NCBI GenBank assembly: GCA_009845545.1
Contig: VXZK01000364.1
Coordinates: 1 to 33,339 of the forward strand
Source of the DNA: Candidatus Poribacteria bacterium
GTDB lineage: Bacteria; Poribacteria; WGA-4E; WGA-3G
Reading direction: 5' to 3'
DNA length: 33,339 bases
Made by a program: the position numbers and the translations under genes. The notes beneath the pieces were generated by a model. That model searched no databases. It saw only the letters and a program-made list of their open reading frames with translations, and was not told the DNA's origin. Shown here piece after piece: positions 23,836-31,759 of the stretch (its first letter is position 1; each line of letters opens with the position of its first letter).

Positions 23836-25809
23836 TTAAGGCTTTTCGGACGGTTGTGCGGTGTCGTCACCAAAGTCAAATTCTCTCCAGACAATATTTC
23901 CATGCAGATCCATCATTGAGAGTCTAATTTCCTTGACATCAGTTCTGTTCAATTCAAATGTAACAGTAGCATTTTTCTGTCCGTCTAAGGATTGACAACT
24001 GTGGAGTTTGAACCCTTGTTTTGTGACTGGATCGCGCGGTGTCGTTGGTGCAACTAACTGGACTTGATGAATTCCATCTTCATCAGTAACATCAAATTGG
24101 AACAGTGTTGAATTGGAGGTTGCCTGAAGCGGATACATTTCGATTGTGGCTGGCTTATCAAAGAAGGGTTGATTCGGATTAAAGAACCGGCTTTTATCAA
24201 GCCATTCAGCAGCACATTTCGACAATTCATATCTCCCACTTGCATAAGACATGATTCTGGGATTCCGTCCACGAAAATCGTGTTTTAAACCGAACGTATG
24301 CCCGAGTTCGTGAGCAATTGTACCCCAATCTGAATCGTTATCAGAAGCAGAGACGAAAGCACTGCCGCCATGAAGTGCTCTGTTAAGTTCACTGTCGTAT
24401 GTAAACGGCGTAACGCCGCCTACTCCGGATGTTGTGCTATCTTTTTCATAAAATACGCCGCTCCTGATACCCACAGCAACGAGCAAAATGTTCCTTGAGC
24501 GATCAAAATGTTTAGTGATTTCTGTTCTGATTTTCTTAATAGTATCTTCACGATAATAATCGTCAGGATGTTGTGCTTTGAGAAGATACACCTTCGCTCT
24601 ACCACGTTCATCGGTCTCAAAAGTAAAGGTCTTTCTCCCGAATCCGTGGCTATTCATCTGAGTCGCATAAAACCGCTGGGCGCGCTTTATCAACCGGTCG
24701 AACTTGGTAGAAACACCACGCCGTGGAGGATGATCTTTTGAAAGAAAATAGATCAATCGGACTATATCACGGTGGGACGTATCAATCCTTGCTAATTGCT
24801 GCGTTGAAACATTCCACAAACGGAGTGTCTCATCGTCACCACCGGTGGCGAGCATACGTCCATCTGCGGAAAAGGCGACCGACCATGTTGCATCTGTAGC
24901 CCCTGTAATCGAAGTAATCCGTTCCCCATTTACGGTAGAGCGAAGGACCGCGCCTCTAAGGTTGGAGGTAACGTATGTCCCATTATTAGGAGAAAAGGCA
25001 ATATCTAAGCCAAGTGCTTCACCGAGTATTTTGCCATGAGGCTGCCACTCTGGTAAACGCCAGATCGTATGGTTATGAAATCCAATGTTTGCCAAAAAGT
25101 CTCCGTCTGCAGAAAACCGAACAGATCGGATATCATCGGCATCTGCTTTTACGGATCGGGCAAGTTTCTGGTGCTGTACATCCCAAATTTCGAGTTTCCC
25201 ATTTTCATCTCCATATGCAAGCCACTTTCCATCAGGTGAAAAGTCAACTGACCATACCGTATCGTGGTCTGATTTGGATTCATCGTGTGGAAGTGTCTCT
25301 ATCTCTGTTATCTCCTTGGGGTTACGGATATCCCAGAGTTGTACATGTGCACCAGCAGTTGCGAGTTGGTGTCCCGTCGGTGAAATAGCGACCTCTGAAA
25401 CAGGTATTTCAAGCGAACTGATTTGCTGACCTGAATCGACATCCCACAATACAATCCCATTTAGACCACCACTCGCGATGAATTCTCCTATAGGTGAGAA
25501 AGCGATTGACTTAGTTACCTTGGCGTGTCCGCTGAGAATTACCTGCGGAGCCTCAGTGTTATTTCGGTTCCACAACTTTATAGTGTCATCAGCATCAGCA
25601 CCCGCAATAAGCGAAGGGTTCACAGGTGAAAAGGCGACATCGTAAATTAGAGCTTCGTGTTTGAACTCGGCAATCGGTGTGAGTTTTTCTGGTGGTTGTG
25701 CAAACCTCTGATTCGATGGGTCTGTTTTCCAAAAGATATAGAACCCTATGAAACCAGAGGCAAGAAGCGTGATTAGCACATAGAAAGGTAAAAGTTTTTT
25801 GGAACGCAA
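23836..25809 (-). CDS. Membrane-anchored WD40 propeller fused to a metzincin-type zinc protease
   Basis: A 657-residue protein. Residues 8-29 form a signal anchor. About 48-345 contain seven WD40 blades (for example V-A-F-S-P, L-A-T-A-G, L-R-L-W-N), which should form a complete propeller. The C-terminal protease has H-E-L-G-H-T-F-G-L-K-H at 500-510, the metzincin zinc site, and I-M-S-Y-A at 519-523 as the Met-turn. Both are intact, so activity is likely. A further beta-rich domain follows. The protein is probably extracytoplasmic, with the propeller as a binding platform. The start is TTG at 25809, supported by AAAGGA 7 nt upstream; no ATG is available in frame. Substrate unknown. Confidence 0.9.
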   Translation of the reverse strand: MRSKKLLPFYVLITLLASGFIGFYIFWKTDPSNQRFAQPPEKLTPIAEFKHEALIYDVAFSPVNPSLIAGADADDTIKLWNRNNTEAPQVILSGHAKVTKSIAFSPIGEFIASGGLNGIVLWDVDSGQQISSLEIPVSEVAISPTGHQLATAGAHVQLWDIRNPKEITEIETLPHDESKSDHDTVWSVDFSPDGKWLAYGDENGKLEIWDVQHQKLARSVKADADDIRSVRFSADGDFLANIGFHNHTIWRLPEWQPHGKILGEALGLDIAFSPNNGTYVTSNLRGAVLRSTVNGERITSITGATDATWSVAFSADGRMLATGGDDETLRLWNVSTQQLARIDTSHRDIVRLIYFLSKDHPPRRGVSTKFDRLIKRAQRFYATQMNSHGFGRKTFTFETDERGRAKVYLLKAQHPDDYYREDTIKKIRTEITKHFDRSRNILLVAVGIRSGVFYEKDSTTSGVGGVTPFTYDSELNRALHGGSAFVSASDNDSDWGTIAHELGHTFGLKHDFRGRNPRIMSYASGRYELSKCAAEWLDKSRFFNPNQPFFDKPATIEMYPLQATSNSTLFQFDVTDEDGIHQVQLVAPTTPRDPVTKQGFKLHSCQSLDGQKNATVTFELNRTDVKEIRLSMMDLHGNIVWREFDFGDDTAQPSEKP

Positions 25810-25922
25810 TTCAATTTCCTTTTAGTAAAATACCGCGTTAGATGTTTCTAACATTCCTTTCATTATATCACAAGCCCTCTTGTGATGCAAACCAGAGAGG
25901 TAGTTTAGCAGTCAGTGAGAAC

Positions 25923-25938
25923 GCGACCCGGAGGTCGC
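25923..25938. repeat. Short hairpin repeat
   Basis: GCGACC and GGTCGC form a perfect 6-bp stem around the loop CGGA, followed by TCCTACAAG. A similar hairpin with TCCTATA lies at 18299-18313, so this is likely a small dispersed repeat. It could also act as a weak terminator between the divergent genes. Confidence 0.4.
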
Positions 25939-25956
25939 TCCTACAAGAAAGTGTTA

Positions 25957-26001
25957 ACGTGCAAAAAAAGTTTGTGTGTATTTTTGCACGTGTGATATAA
26001 T
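25957..26001 (+). promoter_or_regulatory. Promoter with overlapping inverted repeat upstream of the ThuA-like gene
   Basis: TATAAT at 25996-26001 is a consensus -10. TTGTGT at 25972-25977, 18 bp upstream, is a plausible -35. The perfect inverted repeat ACGTGCAAAAA (25957-25967) and TTTTTGCACGT (25981-25991) encloses the -35 and reaches to 4 bp before the -10. A protein dimer bound there would block RNA polymerase, so this is a likely operator for a dedicated repressor. Confidence 0.6.
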
Positions 26002-26036
26002 AGCAATATCATATAGCAAGGAGGCTAATTAAACCC

Positions 26037-26669
26037 ATGGGAAAAATTAATACACTTGTTTTCGCAGGTGGTGCGATTCATGATTGGAAAGGCTGTAGCG
26101 ACGCAATCGTGAATTCGCTTTCACAACGAGATGAATTTGAGATTACGAGAGTCGAGGAAGACCTCGACGCGCTCGTCTCACCGAATTTGGACCCGTACGA
26201 TCTGATCGTTTTCTATTACACAGTCGGCGAGATTTCGGACGCACAAAAGAACGGTTTGCTCAACCATATCGCTTCAGGTAAGGGATATGTCGGTGTTCAT
26301 TCAGCGGCAGATTCGTTCCGCGGCTGTCCAGAATACCGTTCAATGGTCGGTGGCTATTTTGTTACACATCCGCGCTACCGTGACTACCAGGTCAGCATCG
26401 TTGATAGCGAGCACGAAATCACTGAAGGCCTTGACGAATTCATCGTGACGGACGAGCAGTACATCCTCGACTATGATCCTCGGAATCATATACTGGCATC
26501 AGCCTTGTGGAAAGGTGCTGCAGCCCCCGTGGCATGGACGAAAAATTGGGGCGAAGGTAAAGTTTTCTACCTCGCACTCGGTCATGATGCCTCAGCATGT
26601 CAACATGAGATGTTTGGGAAGCTCCTCCAGCGCGGTGCCCTTTGGGCGGGCAGCAATGGGGGCGAATAG
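26037..26669 (+). CDS. ThuA-like domain protein
   Basis: A 210-residue protein of the ThuA type (PF06283), a class-I glutamine-amidotransferase-like fold associated with trehalose and other sugar metabolism. Landmarks are V-F-A-G-G-A-I-H-D-W near the start, Y-D-L-I-V-F-Y-Y-T, G-Y-V-G-V-H-S-A-A-D-S-F, G-G-Y-F-V-T-H-P and the C-terminal G-E-G-K-V-F-Y-L-A-L-G-H-D. The catalytic Cys of true amidotransferases is not evident. No signal peptide. AAGGAGG lies 12 nt before the ATG, slightly far. The promoter carries a probable operator, which suggests regulated expression. A dispersed repeat separates it from recX. Confidence 0.92.
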   Translation: MGKINTLVFAGGAIHDWKGCSDAIVNSLSQRDEFEITRVEEDLDALVSPNLDPYDLIVFYYTVGEISDAQKNGLLNHIASGKGYVGVHSAADSFRGCPEYRSMVGGYFVTHPRYRDYQVSIVDSEHEITEGLDEFIVTDEQYILDYDPRNHILASALWKGAAAPVAWTKNWGEGKVFYLALGHDASACQHEMFGKLLQRGALWAGSNGGE

Positions 26670-26805
26670 CCGTCAGCAGTCGGCTTTCGGCAAAGAGGGA
26701 ACCTGTGGCAGTATCAGAAATGTTAACCGCCACAGTCCTTCCCCGCTGAACGCCATATATGCTTTCAGCGTTGATTCAGGTTCTGACCGCTGATAGCCGA
26801 GAGCC
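26667..26805. repeat. Dispersed repeat element between ThuA-like and recX genes
   Basis: The element begins TAGCCGTCAGCAGTCGGC and ends GACCGCTGATAGCCGAGAGC, ends that are roughly inverted. Inside, CTGTGGC and GCCACAG form a hairpin about 20 nt apart. A relative lies at 15231-15330 in the other orientation and an end-like fragment at 33190-33225. It starts at the stop codon of the ThuA-like gene and stops just before the recX ATG, so it provides the recX leader. Confidence 0.6.
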
Positions 26806-26808
26806 ATT

Positions 26809-27486
26809 ATGAAACAGAGAATTACCGATATTCAGGCATCACCTGAATTGCGCTCACATCAACACCTTTTTCTGGATGGTGCCCCTTTTGTTGTGATTCA
26901 CGCGTCCCTGGTCGAAAAATTTGGGCTGCGTATCGGTTTAGAGATTGAAGCCGATACTATCAAAAAGATAATAGCAGCGGATGAAGTGATGCGCGCCAAG
27001 AATTACGCGCTCAGATTGCTACGTGAAGAAAAAGATAAGACAACAGACGCACCGGAAGCTTCCCGCCCTACAGTAAAACGGAAAACGTATACTAAAAGTG
27101 AGATAGAACGGAAACTGGAACGAGAAGGTTTCTCAACCGACGCGATTGAAACCTCTATTGCGGAATTGATTCGCTCAGGACACATTCGCGATCGCAAGTA
27201 TGCTGAAAATTGGATAGTCCGCAGGCAGAAATCAAATCCGAGGGGGAAAACGCTGCTTAAGCGTGAACTGGTTGACAAAGGGATCGACAGAGAAACGGCT
27301 GAACAGGTTATAGCGACGGTAGAAACCGAAGATGAAACAAAAGTCGCGCTTGAAATTGCACAAAAACGCGCGAAACAGTATAAACGACTACCAACGCATG
27401 TCGCTAAGCGACGGCTCCACGGATTCTTGGCGCGGCGCGGGTTCGGATCTGACGTTGTTCGGCAAGTGCTTGAACAAATTTTCTAA
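26809..27486 (+). CDS. recX: Regulatory protein RecX
   Basis: A 225-residue RecX, which binds RecA filaments and limits recombination. The C-terminal part from about residue 95 contains the three helical repeats: I-E-R-K-L-E-R-E-G-F, L-I-R-S-G-H-I-R-D-R-K-Y-A-E, L-K-R-E-L-V-D-K-G-I and L-H-G-F-L-A-R-R-G-F. The first about 80 residues are an extension absent from short RecX proteins such as that of Escherichia coli. The next gene is alaS, matching the order recA-recX-alaS of many bacteria, but recA is replaced here by a ThuA-like gene. The ATG at 26809 lacks a strong ribosome-binding site. Confidence 0.9.
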   Translation: MKQRITDIQASPELRSHQHLFLDGAPFVVIHASLVEKFGLRIGLEIEADTIKKIIAADEVMRAKNYALRLLREEKDKTTDAPEASRPTVKRKTYTKSEIERKLEREGFSTDAIETSIAELIRSGHIRDRKYAENWIVRRQKSNPRGKTLLKRELVDKGIDRETAEQVIATVETEDETKVALEIAQKRAKQYKRLPTHVAKRRLHGFLARRGFGSDVVRQVLEQIF

Positions 27487-27539
27487 CGCGTGGCATTCTA
27501 TACAAATACCTCAACTGCATCTTTGTATCCGTTTTTCTC

Positions 27540-27568
27540 TTGACTTCTCTACAAGAATTGACTATAAT
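27540..27568 (+). promoter_or_regulatory. Sigma-70-type promoter of alaS
   Basis: TTGACT at 27540-27545 and TATAAT at 27563-27568 are separated by the optimal 17 bp. Transcription would start near 27575, leaving a leader of about 26 nt. This leaves no room for a T-box or other leader element. Confidence 0.75.
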
Positions 27569-27600
27569 TGGAATAGAAATAATAGGGGTAAATTCTACAC

Positions 27601-30258
27601 ATGACATCAGATGAAATCAGAGATAGTTTCTTAGAATACTTCCGCAAACACGGACACGCGATCGTCCCAAGTGCCTCCTTGATACCGGCAGATGACCCGA
27701 CGTTATTGTTTACTAACGCCGGTATGAACCAATTCAAAGATGTGTTTCTCGGTATCGGGCAGCGGGAATACACGCGCGCCGTTGATACGCAGAAATGCTT
27801 ACGCGTTAGCGGTAAACATAACGATCTTGAAGAGGTCGGTTATTCGCCAAGCCACCATACTTTCTTTGAGATGTTAGGAAACTGGTCATTTGGCGATTAT
27901 TACAAACAGGAAGCGATCGCCTTCGCATGGGAACTGGTAACCGAACTCTGGCAGATTCCAAAGGAACTTCTCTGGGCAACAGTCTATCTTGAAGATGACG
28001 AAGCAGAGAAATTTTGGCTCCAGGAGACAGATATCCCGCTTTCGCGTATCCGTCGCTGCGATAAGGACAATTTTTGGGAAATGGGAGAGACGGGACCTTG
28101 CGGCCCCTGCAGCGAACTTTTTGTTGATATGGGTGTTGAAGCCTATCCTGAAACTGCGAATGACCCGAATACCGGTCCGAACATCAGCGATCGGTTCCGA
28201 GAAATCTGGAATCTGGTGTTTATTCAATACAACCGGAACGAAAGCGGTGAACTTGAACGGCTGCCTGCGACACACGTAGATACAGGCATGGGCTTTGAGC
28301 GGATTACCTCTATATTGCAAGGTGTTGATTCAAACTACAAGACGGACCTCTTTACACCACTCTTGTCAACTATTGCTGATATGACAGACACTGCCTATTT
28401 TGATGATGAACGCGGCTTACCGCATCGAGTTATCGCTGATCATATCCGGTGTCTGACGTTCGCAATCGGGGATGGTGTAATGCCGTCTAACGAAGGGCGC
28501 GGTTATGTCATCCGCCGAATTTTGCGGCGCGCTGTGCTTTACGGCAAAAAATTAGAGATGGGCGAAGCCTTTATCTACCGACTCGTTGATACCGTCATCG
28601 AATTGCTCGGTGATGTATTTCCTGATGTTCTACCACGGAGTGAATTTATTACCCGCACGATTCAAGGTGAAGAAAATCGCTTTCATCAGACAATTGAACG
28701 CGGCTTAGAACGCCTCGATCACTCGTTTGATACACTCACAACGGAAAATAACACCGAACTTGATGGCAAGCGTGCCTTTGAGTTACACGATACGTTCGGT
28801 TTCCCGCTCGATTTGACCCAGATGCTCGCCCGTGAACGCGGATTTACTGTAGACGATGCAGGCTTTGCAGATAGCATGGAGGAGCAACGCGCGCGTGGAC
28901 GGGCAGCGTGGGAGGCGAGAGGCGGTACTAAAGACGAAGAGATTTCTATCTATGCAGAAGTCCTTAAAGAGTATGGCGAAACGGAATTTGTCGGTTATAC
29001 ACAAGACAGCACTGACGCAGAGATTGTCACTCTAATTGCCAATGCGGAATCTGTAGGCAGCGCGCAAGAGGGAGACGAAGTATTCGTGTTGCTGAATCGC
29101 ACTCCGTTTTATGGCGAGTCTGGTGGACAGGTTGGCGATACCGGTATAATTGAGAGTCCAAATGCAAAGTTGACTGTCCAAGACACACTCAAACCCTCGG
29201 CAGACCTCATTGTTCATAAGTGTCAGGTACTTGCAGGTGAAATTACACCGTATACCGCTGTGCATGCAAAAATTGATACTGAACACCGAAGTGCCGTTGC
29301 AGTGAGCCACACCGCGACACATCTGCTACACAGCGGATTACGGCAAATCCTCGGAACACATGTCGGGCAGGCAGGTTCACTCGTTGAAGCCGGTAGACTC
29401 CGATTTGACTTTTCCCACTACGAATCTGTCTCAGCGGATCAGCTCCGCGAGATTGAGGCATTCGTCAACGAAAAAATTCGTGAAAATGATGCGCTTTCTA
29501 TTAGTGAAACGTCGCTGGACGACGCAAAAGCAAAAGGCGCGTTAGCCTTCTTCGGGGACAAGTATGGAGATATCGTCCGCGTCGTGCAAGCTGGAGACTA
29601 TAGCGTTGAACTCTGTGGTGGCACGCATGTCGGTGCAACTGGGGAACTCGGCTTCGTGAAGCTTATGAGTGAAAGCAGCATCGCCGCGGGTGTCCGGCGC
29701 GTTGAGGCACTGACGGGAAGTGCAGCGGCGGCTAATATTCAAGAAGAGACTGCGCTGCTTTCTAACGCGGCGGGTCTGTTAAAAGCACCCAAAACGGATT
29801 TGCTCGAACGGATCGAACGGCTATTGCAAGAACAACGCGAATTGGAACAGCAGCTTCAGGCACTCAAGAGCCAACACGCGCTCGGTAACGTTGATGCTTT
29901 AGTCGAAGGCGCGACACTTGTGGAAGATGTTCGGGTTGTCGCTTCGTGTGTTGCAGACACAGATAGAGACGGGTTGCGTCGGCTCGTTGACGAACTCAAA
30001 ACCCGCTTAGAATCTGGTGTTGTCGCACTTGCGGCTGTGACTGGAAACGAGGTCGCCTTTGTGGTCGGTGTAACCTCGGACTTGGTGAAAAATCGTGGTT
30101 TACAGGCAGGCAAAATTATCTCTGAATTAACACAGTTAGCAGACGGGCGCGGTGGGGGGCGTCCTGAACTCGCACAAGGTGGCGGCAAAAATCCGAGCAA
30201 AGTGAACGCCGCAATTGATACAGCGGGTGAAATTGTAAAAAAACAGCTTCAAACTTAA
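27601..30258 (+). CDS. alaS: Alanyl-tRNA synthetase
   Basis: An 885-residue synthetase of normal length, which charges tRNA-Ala and edits mischarged Ser and Gly. The class II catalytic domain covers about 1-235, including F-T-N-A-G-M-N-Q-F-K and G-E-T-G-P-C-G-P-C-S-E. The tRNA-binding domain follows. The editing domain has the zinc-binding H-T-A-T-H at 570-574 and C-G-G-T-H at 672-676, both intact. A coiled coil and a DHHA1-type C-terminal domain with G-R-G-G-G-R-P-E end the protein. A strong promoter lies just upstream, so alaS can be transcribed independently of recX. AGGGG is 12 nt before the ATG, so spacing is long. Confidence 0.98.
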   Translation: MTSDEIRDSFLEYFRKHGHAIVPSASLIPADDPTLLFTNAGMNQFKDVFLGIGQREYTRAVDTQKCLRVSGKHNDLEEVGYSPSHHTFFEMLGNWSFGDYYKQEAIAFAWELVTELWQIPKELLWATVYLEDDEAEKFWLQETDIPLSRIRRCDKDNFWEMGETGPCGPCSELFVDMGVEAYPETANDPNTGPNISDRFREIWNLVFIQYNRNESGELERLPATHVDTGMGFERITSILQGVDSNYKTDLFTPLLSTIADMTDTAYFDDERGLPHRVIADHIRCLTFAIGDGVMPSNEGRGYVIRRILRRAVLYGKKLEMGEAFIYRLVDTVIELLGDVFPDVLPRSEFITRTIQGEENRFHQTIERGLERLDHSFDTLTTENNTELDGKRAFELHDTFGFPLDLTQMLARERGFTVDDAGFADSMEEQRARGRAAWEARGGTKDEEISIYAEVLKEYGETEFVGYTQDSTDAEIVTLIANAESVGSAQEGDEVFVLLNRTPFYGESGGQVGDTGIIESPNAKLTVQDTLKPSADLIVHKCQVLAGEITPYTAVHAKIDTEHRSAVAVSHTATHLLHSGLRQILGTHVGQAGSLVEAGRLRFDFSHYESVSADQLREIEAFVNEKIRENDALSISETSLDDAKAKGALAFFGDKYGDIVRVVQAGDYSVELCGGTHVGATGELGFVKLMSESSIAAGVRRVEALTGSAAAANIQEETALLSNAAGLLKAPKTDLLERIERLLQEQRELEQQLQALKSQHALGNVDALVEGATLVEDVRVVASCVADTDRDGLRRLVDELKTRLESGVVALAAVTGNEVAFVVGVTSDLVKNRGLQAGKIISELTQLADGRGGGRPELAQGGGKNPSKVNAAIDTAGEIVKKQLQT

Positions 30259-30259
30259 G

Positions 30260-30283
30260 TTTGTAGGATACGCATCCTTCAAA
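30260..30283 (+). terminator. Hairpin downstream of alaS
   Basis: TTTGTAGGAT (30260-30269) pairs with ATCCTTCAAA (30274-30283) around the loop ACGC with one mismatch, directly after the alaS stop. There is no U tract, so termination would be inefficient or protein-assisted. The overlapping palindrome CAAACTTAAGTTTG at 30250-30263 spans the stop codon. Confidence 0.35.
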
Positions 30284-30350
30284 ATAAATACGCCTGACAA
30301 TTCATCTATCATGGGGTAGTGTTCTACAGCGGTCATGTAAAGGGGGAATT

Positions 30351-30908
30351 ATGGATTGGGGTTTTATGGGTTCTATTTTTTGGAAATTTAGCCTCGGTGT
30401 TTTGCTACTTGCGCTTACAGCACTTGCAGGGTATCTCTGCGCAGCAGTTGGCAGTTTTCGCAATTCACTAAATAGCATCCGAAACACTTTGAACTCCGTA
30501 GAAAACATGGTCAACCAAGAAATTGGGGAATTGATTACTGATGTGGATAAGACGGTGAAAGCGGTAAACGAGGAGCTCCCCGAACTGCTACAAAATCTAA
30601 ACGGGTTGACAGCATCCTTACAAGGAATCAGCGAATCGGAAATTCAACCGACTGTGCATAATATCCAAGAAATGAGTGGTGCCCTGAATCAAAGCATTCA
30701 ACAACTTGAAGAACTGGTTCAGAAAGTAAGCGGTTTTTCTGGACAGACAATTGAACAGGCGACGTTTTTCCGCAATCAGATAGCGGTCTCACTTGCAGAT
30801 ATCGTAAGTTTGTGGCAAGGCATCAAAGCGGGATGGGACAGTTTCACTGCCACACAGCCACAGGATTCAGAAGCAGATACACCGATAGCCGACGCGTCTA
30901 ACGAATAA
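30351..30908 (+). CDS. DUF948-like membrane-anchored coiled-coil protein
   Basis: A 185-residue protein. A single transmembrane helix at about 11-32 (F-S-L-G-V-L-L-L-A-L-T-A-L-A-G-Y) is followed by a long helical region with heptads of Leu, Ile and Val (L-N-S-I-R-N-T-L-N-S-V-E-N-M-V). That is the layout of DUF948 proteins such as YtxG. It lies upstream of a YtxH-like gene, as in the Firmicutes ytxG-ytxH pair, which supports the assignment. A role in envelope stress or scaffolding is inferred only from that pairing. GGGGG lies 4 nt before the ATG, close to ideal. Confidence 0.75.
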   Translation: MDWGFMGSIFWKFSLGVLLLALTALAGYLCAAVGSFRNSLNSIRNTLNSVENMVNQEIGELITDVDKTVKAVNEELPELLQNLNGLTASLQGISESEIQPTVHNIQEMSGALNQSIQQLEELVQKVSGFSGQTIEQATFFRNQIAVSLADIVSLWQGIKAGWDSFTATQPQDSEADTPIADASNE

Positions 30909-31045
30909 ACGAATTGGACAAAGTCTGAATGTCAACTTTATGAAGTCTTAAATGTTTAATTATGATGGAGCGCATTCTTAAATTCCACTAAGAGATAAAC
31001 ATAAGAATTGAAACTTTTAACGCTGATTTTCGTAAACTTTAACAC

Positions 31046-31098
31046 TAAGTTTTGGCTTGCAAGTGGCACCATTTTAATTCATAAGTTTTGGCTTGTAA
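31046..31098. repeat. 17-bp direct repeat
   Basis: TAAGTTTTGGCTTGCAA at 31046-31062 recurs at 31082-31098 with one change (T for C), 36 bp apart. Each is followed by a similar ACCATTT stretch, which suggests a small tandem duplication. The rest of 30909-31045 shows no gene. Confidence 0.6.
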
Positions 31099-31211
31099 TA
31101 CCATTTCTGTTAATAAATGTTTCTTTACGTAGAACAAACTTTTAGTTTGTTCCGCAGTGCTACGGATTTCACGAAAACCGATAATGTTATAACATCATTT
31201 AGAAATGGTAT
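31098..31211. mobile_element. Possible MITE with 11-bp terminal inverted repeats
   Basis: ATACCATTTCT at 31098-31108 and its exact complement AGAAATGGTAT at 31201-31211 bound a non-coding 114-bp stretch. Inside, GAACAAACT and AGTTTGTTC (31132-31140, 31144-31152) form a perfect 9-bp hairpin with a three-base loop. No clear target duplication is seen. The ends differ from those of the 5845-5967 element, so this is a second family. Confidence 0.5.
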
Positions 31212-31255
31212 AAGCAGCATCAAAACAGACTTAACCGAGTAGAAAGGATAAACAA

Positions 31256-31666
31256 ATGAGCAATAATGGACAGAACAACGGGCTAACAATGGTCTTCGCT
31301 TTTTTCACCGGTTTTATGGCAGGCGCGGTGGTTAGTTTGCTCTATGCACCGAGTTCCGGTAAGGAGACCCGACAGAAAATTCGCGACACCTCGGTTGACG
31401 CGAAAAACCGGACGGTTGAACTCGCGCATCAAGCTGCAAGTAGCGCGCGAGAAGGTGCTCAGACCCTCGTGGAACAAGGCAAAGAGAGCGTTCACGACAT
31501 CGTAGATACCTCAAAAGAACGTCTCCATGAAGCAGGTGAACAGGTAAAGACTGCCGTAGAAGCGGGTCGTAAAGTTTCTGCGGATGTCCGCGCTAAAATT
31601 GCCGAGTCCATCCCGGGCGTTGGCGGTAATGGCGGAACCGATGAAGAGGCTACTGACCAAGCCTAA
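31256..31666 (+). CDS. YtxH-like membrane-anchored protein
   Basis: A 136-residue protein of the YtxH type (PF12732). The N-terminal transmembrane segment at 11-30 carries the family pattern G-x-x-x-G-A-V-V-S-L-L-Y-A-P-S-S-G-K-E-T-R. The rest is a long charged amphipathic helix rich in Ala, Glu and Lys, with repeats such as S-A-R-E-G-A-Q-T-L-V-E-Q-G-K, like LEA-type stress proteins. It probably sits at the membrane and responds to stress; this is inferred from the family. It follows the DUF948-like gene, although about 347 nt with repeats separate them. AAAGGA precedes the ATG at 31256. Confidence 0.85.
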   Translation: MSNNGQNNGLTMVFAFFTGFMAGAVVSLLYAPSSGKETRQKIRDTSVDAKNRTVELAHQAASSAREGAQTLVEQGKESVHDIVDTSKERLHEAGEQVKTAVEAGRKVSADVRAKIAESIPGVGGNGGTDEEATDQA

Positions 31667-31759
31667 TGGTTTCTTCTCAAGATGTTAATTTTAATTGTGG
31701 TGGGACCCGTCCCGCCCTTACAAACGTTACGAGCAGTGGATGTACGTGTCCTTAAATGA

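Noticed and set aside
27487..27600. Possible T-box or riboswitch before alaS
   Set aside because: The promoter at 27540-27568 leaves only about 26 nt of leader, too short for such an element.
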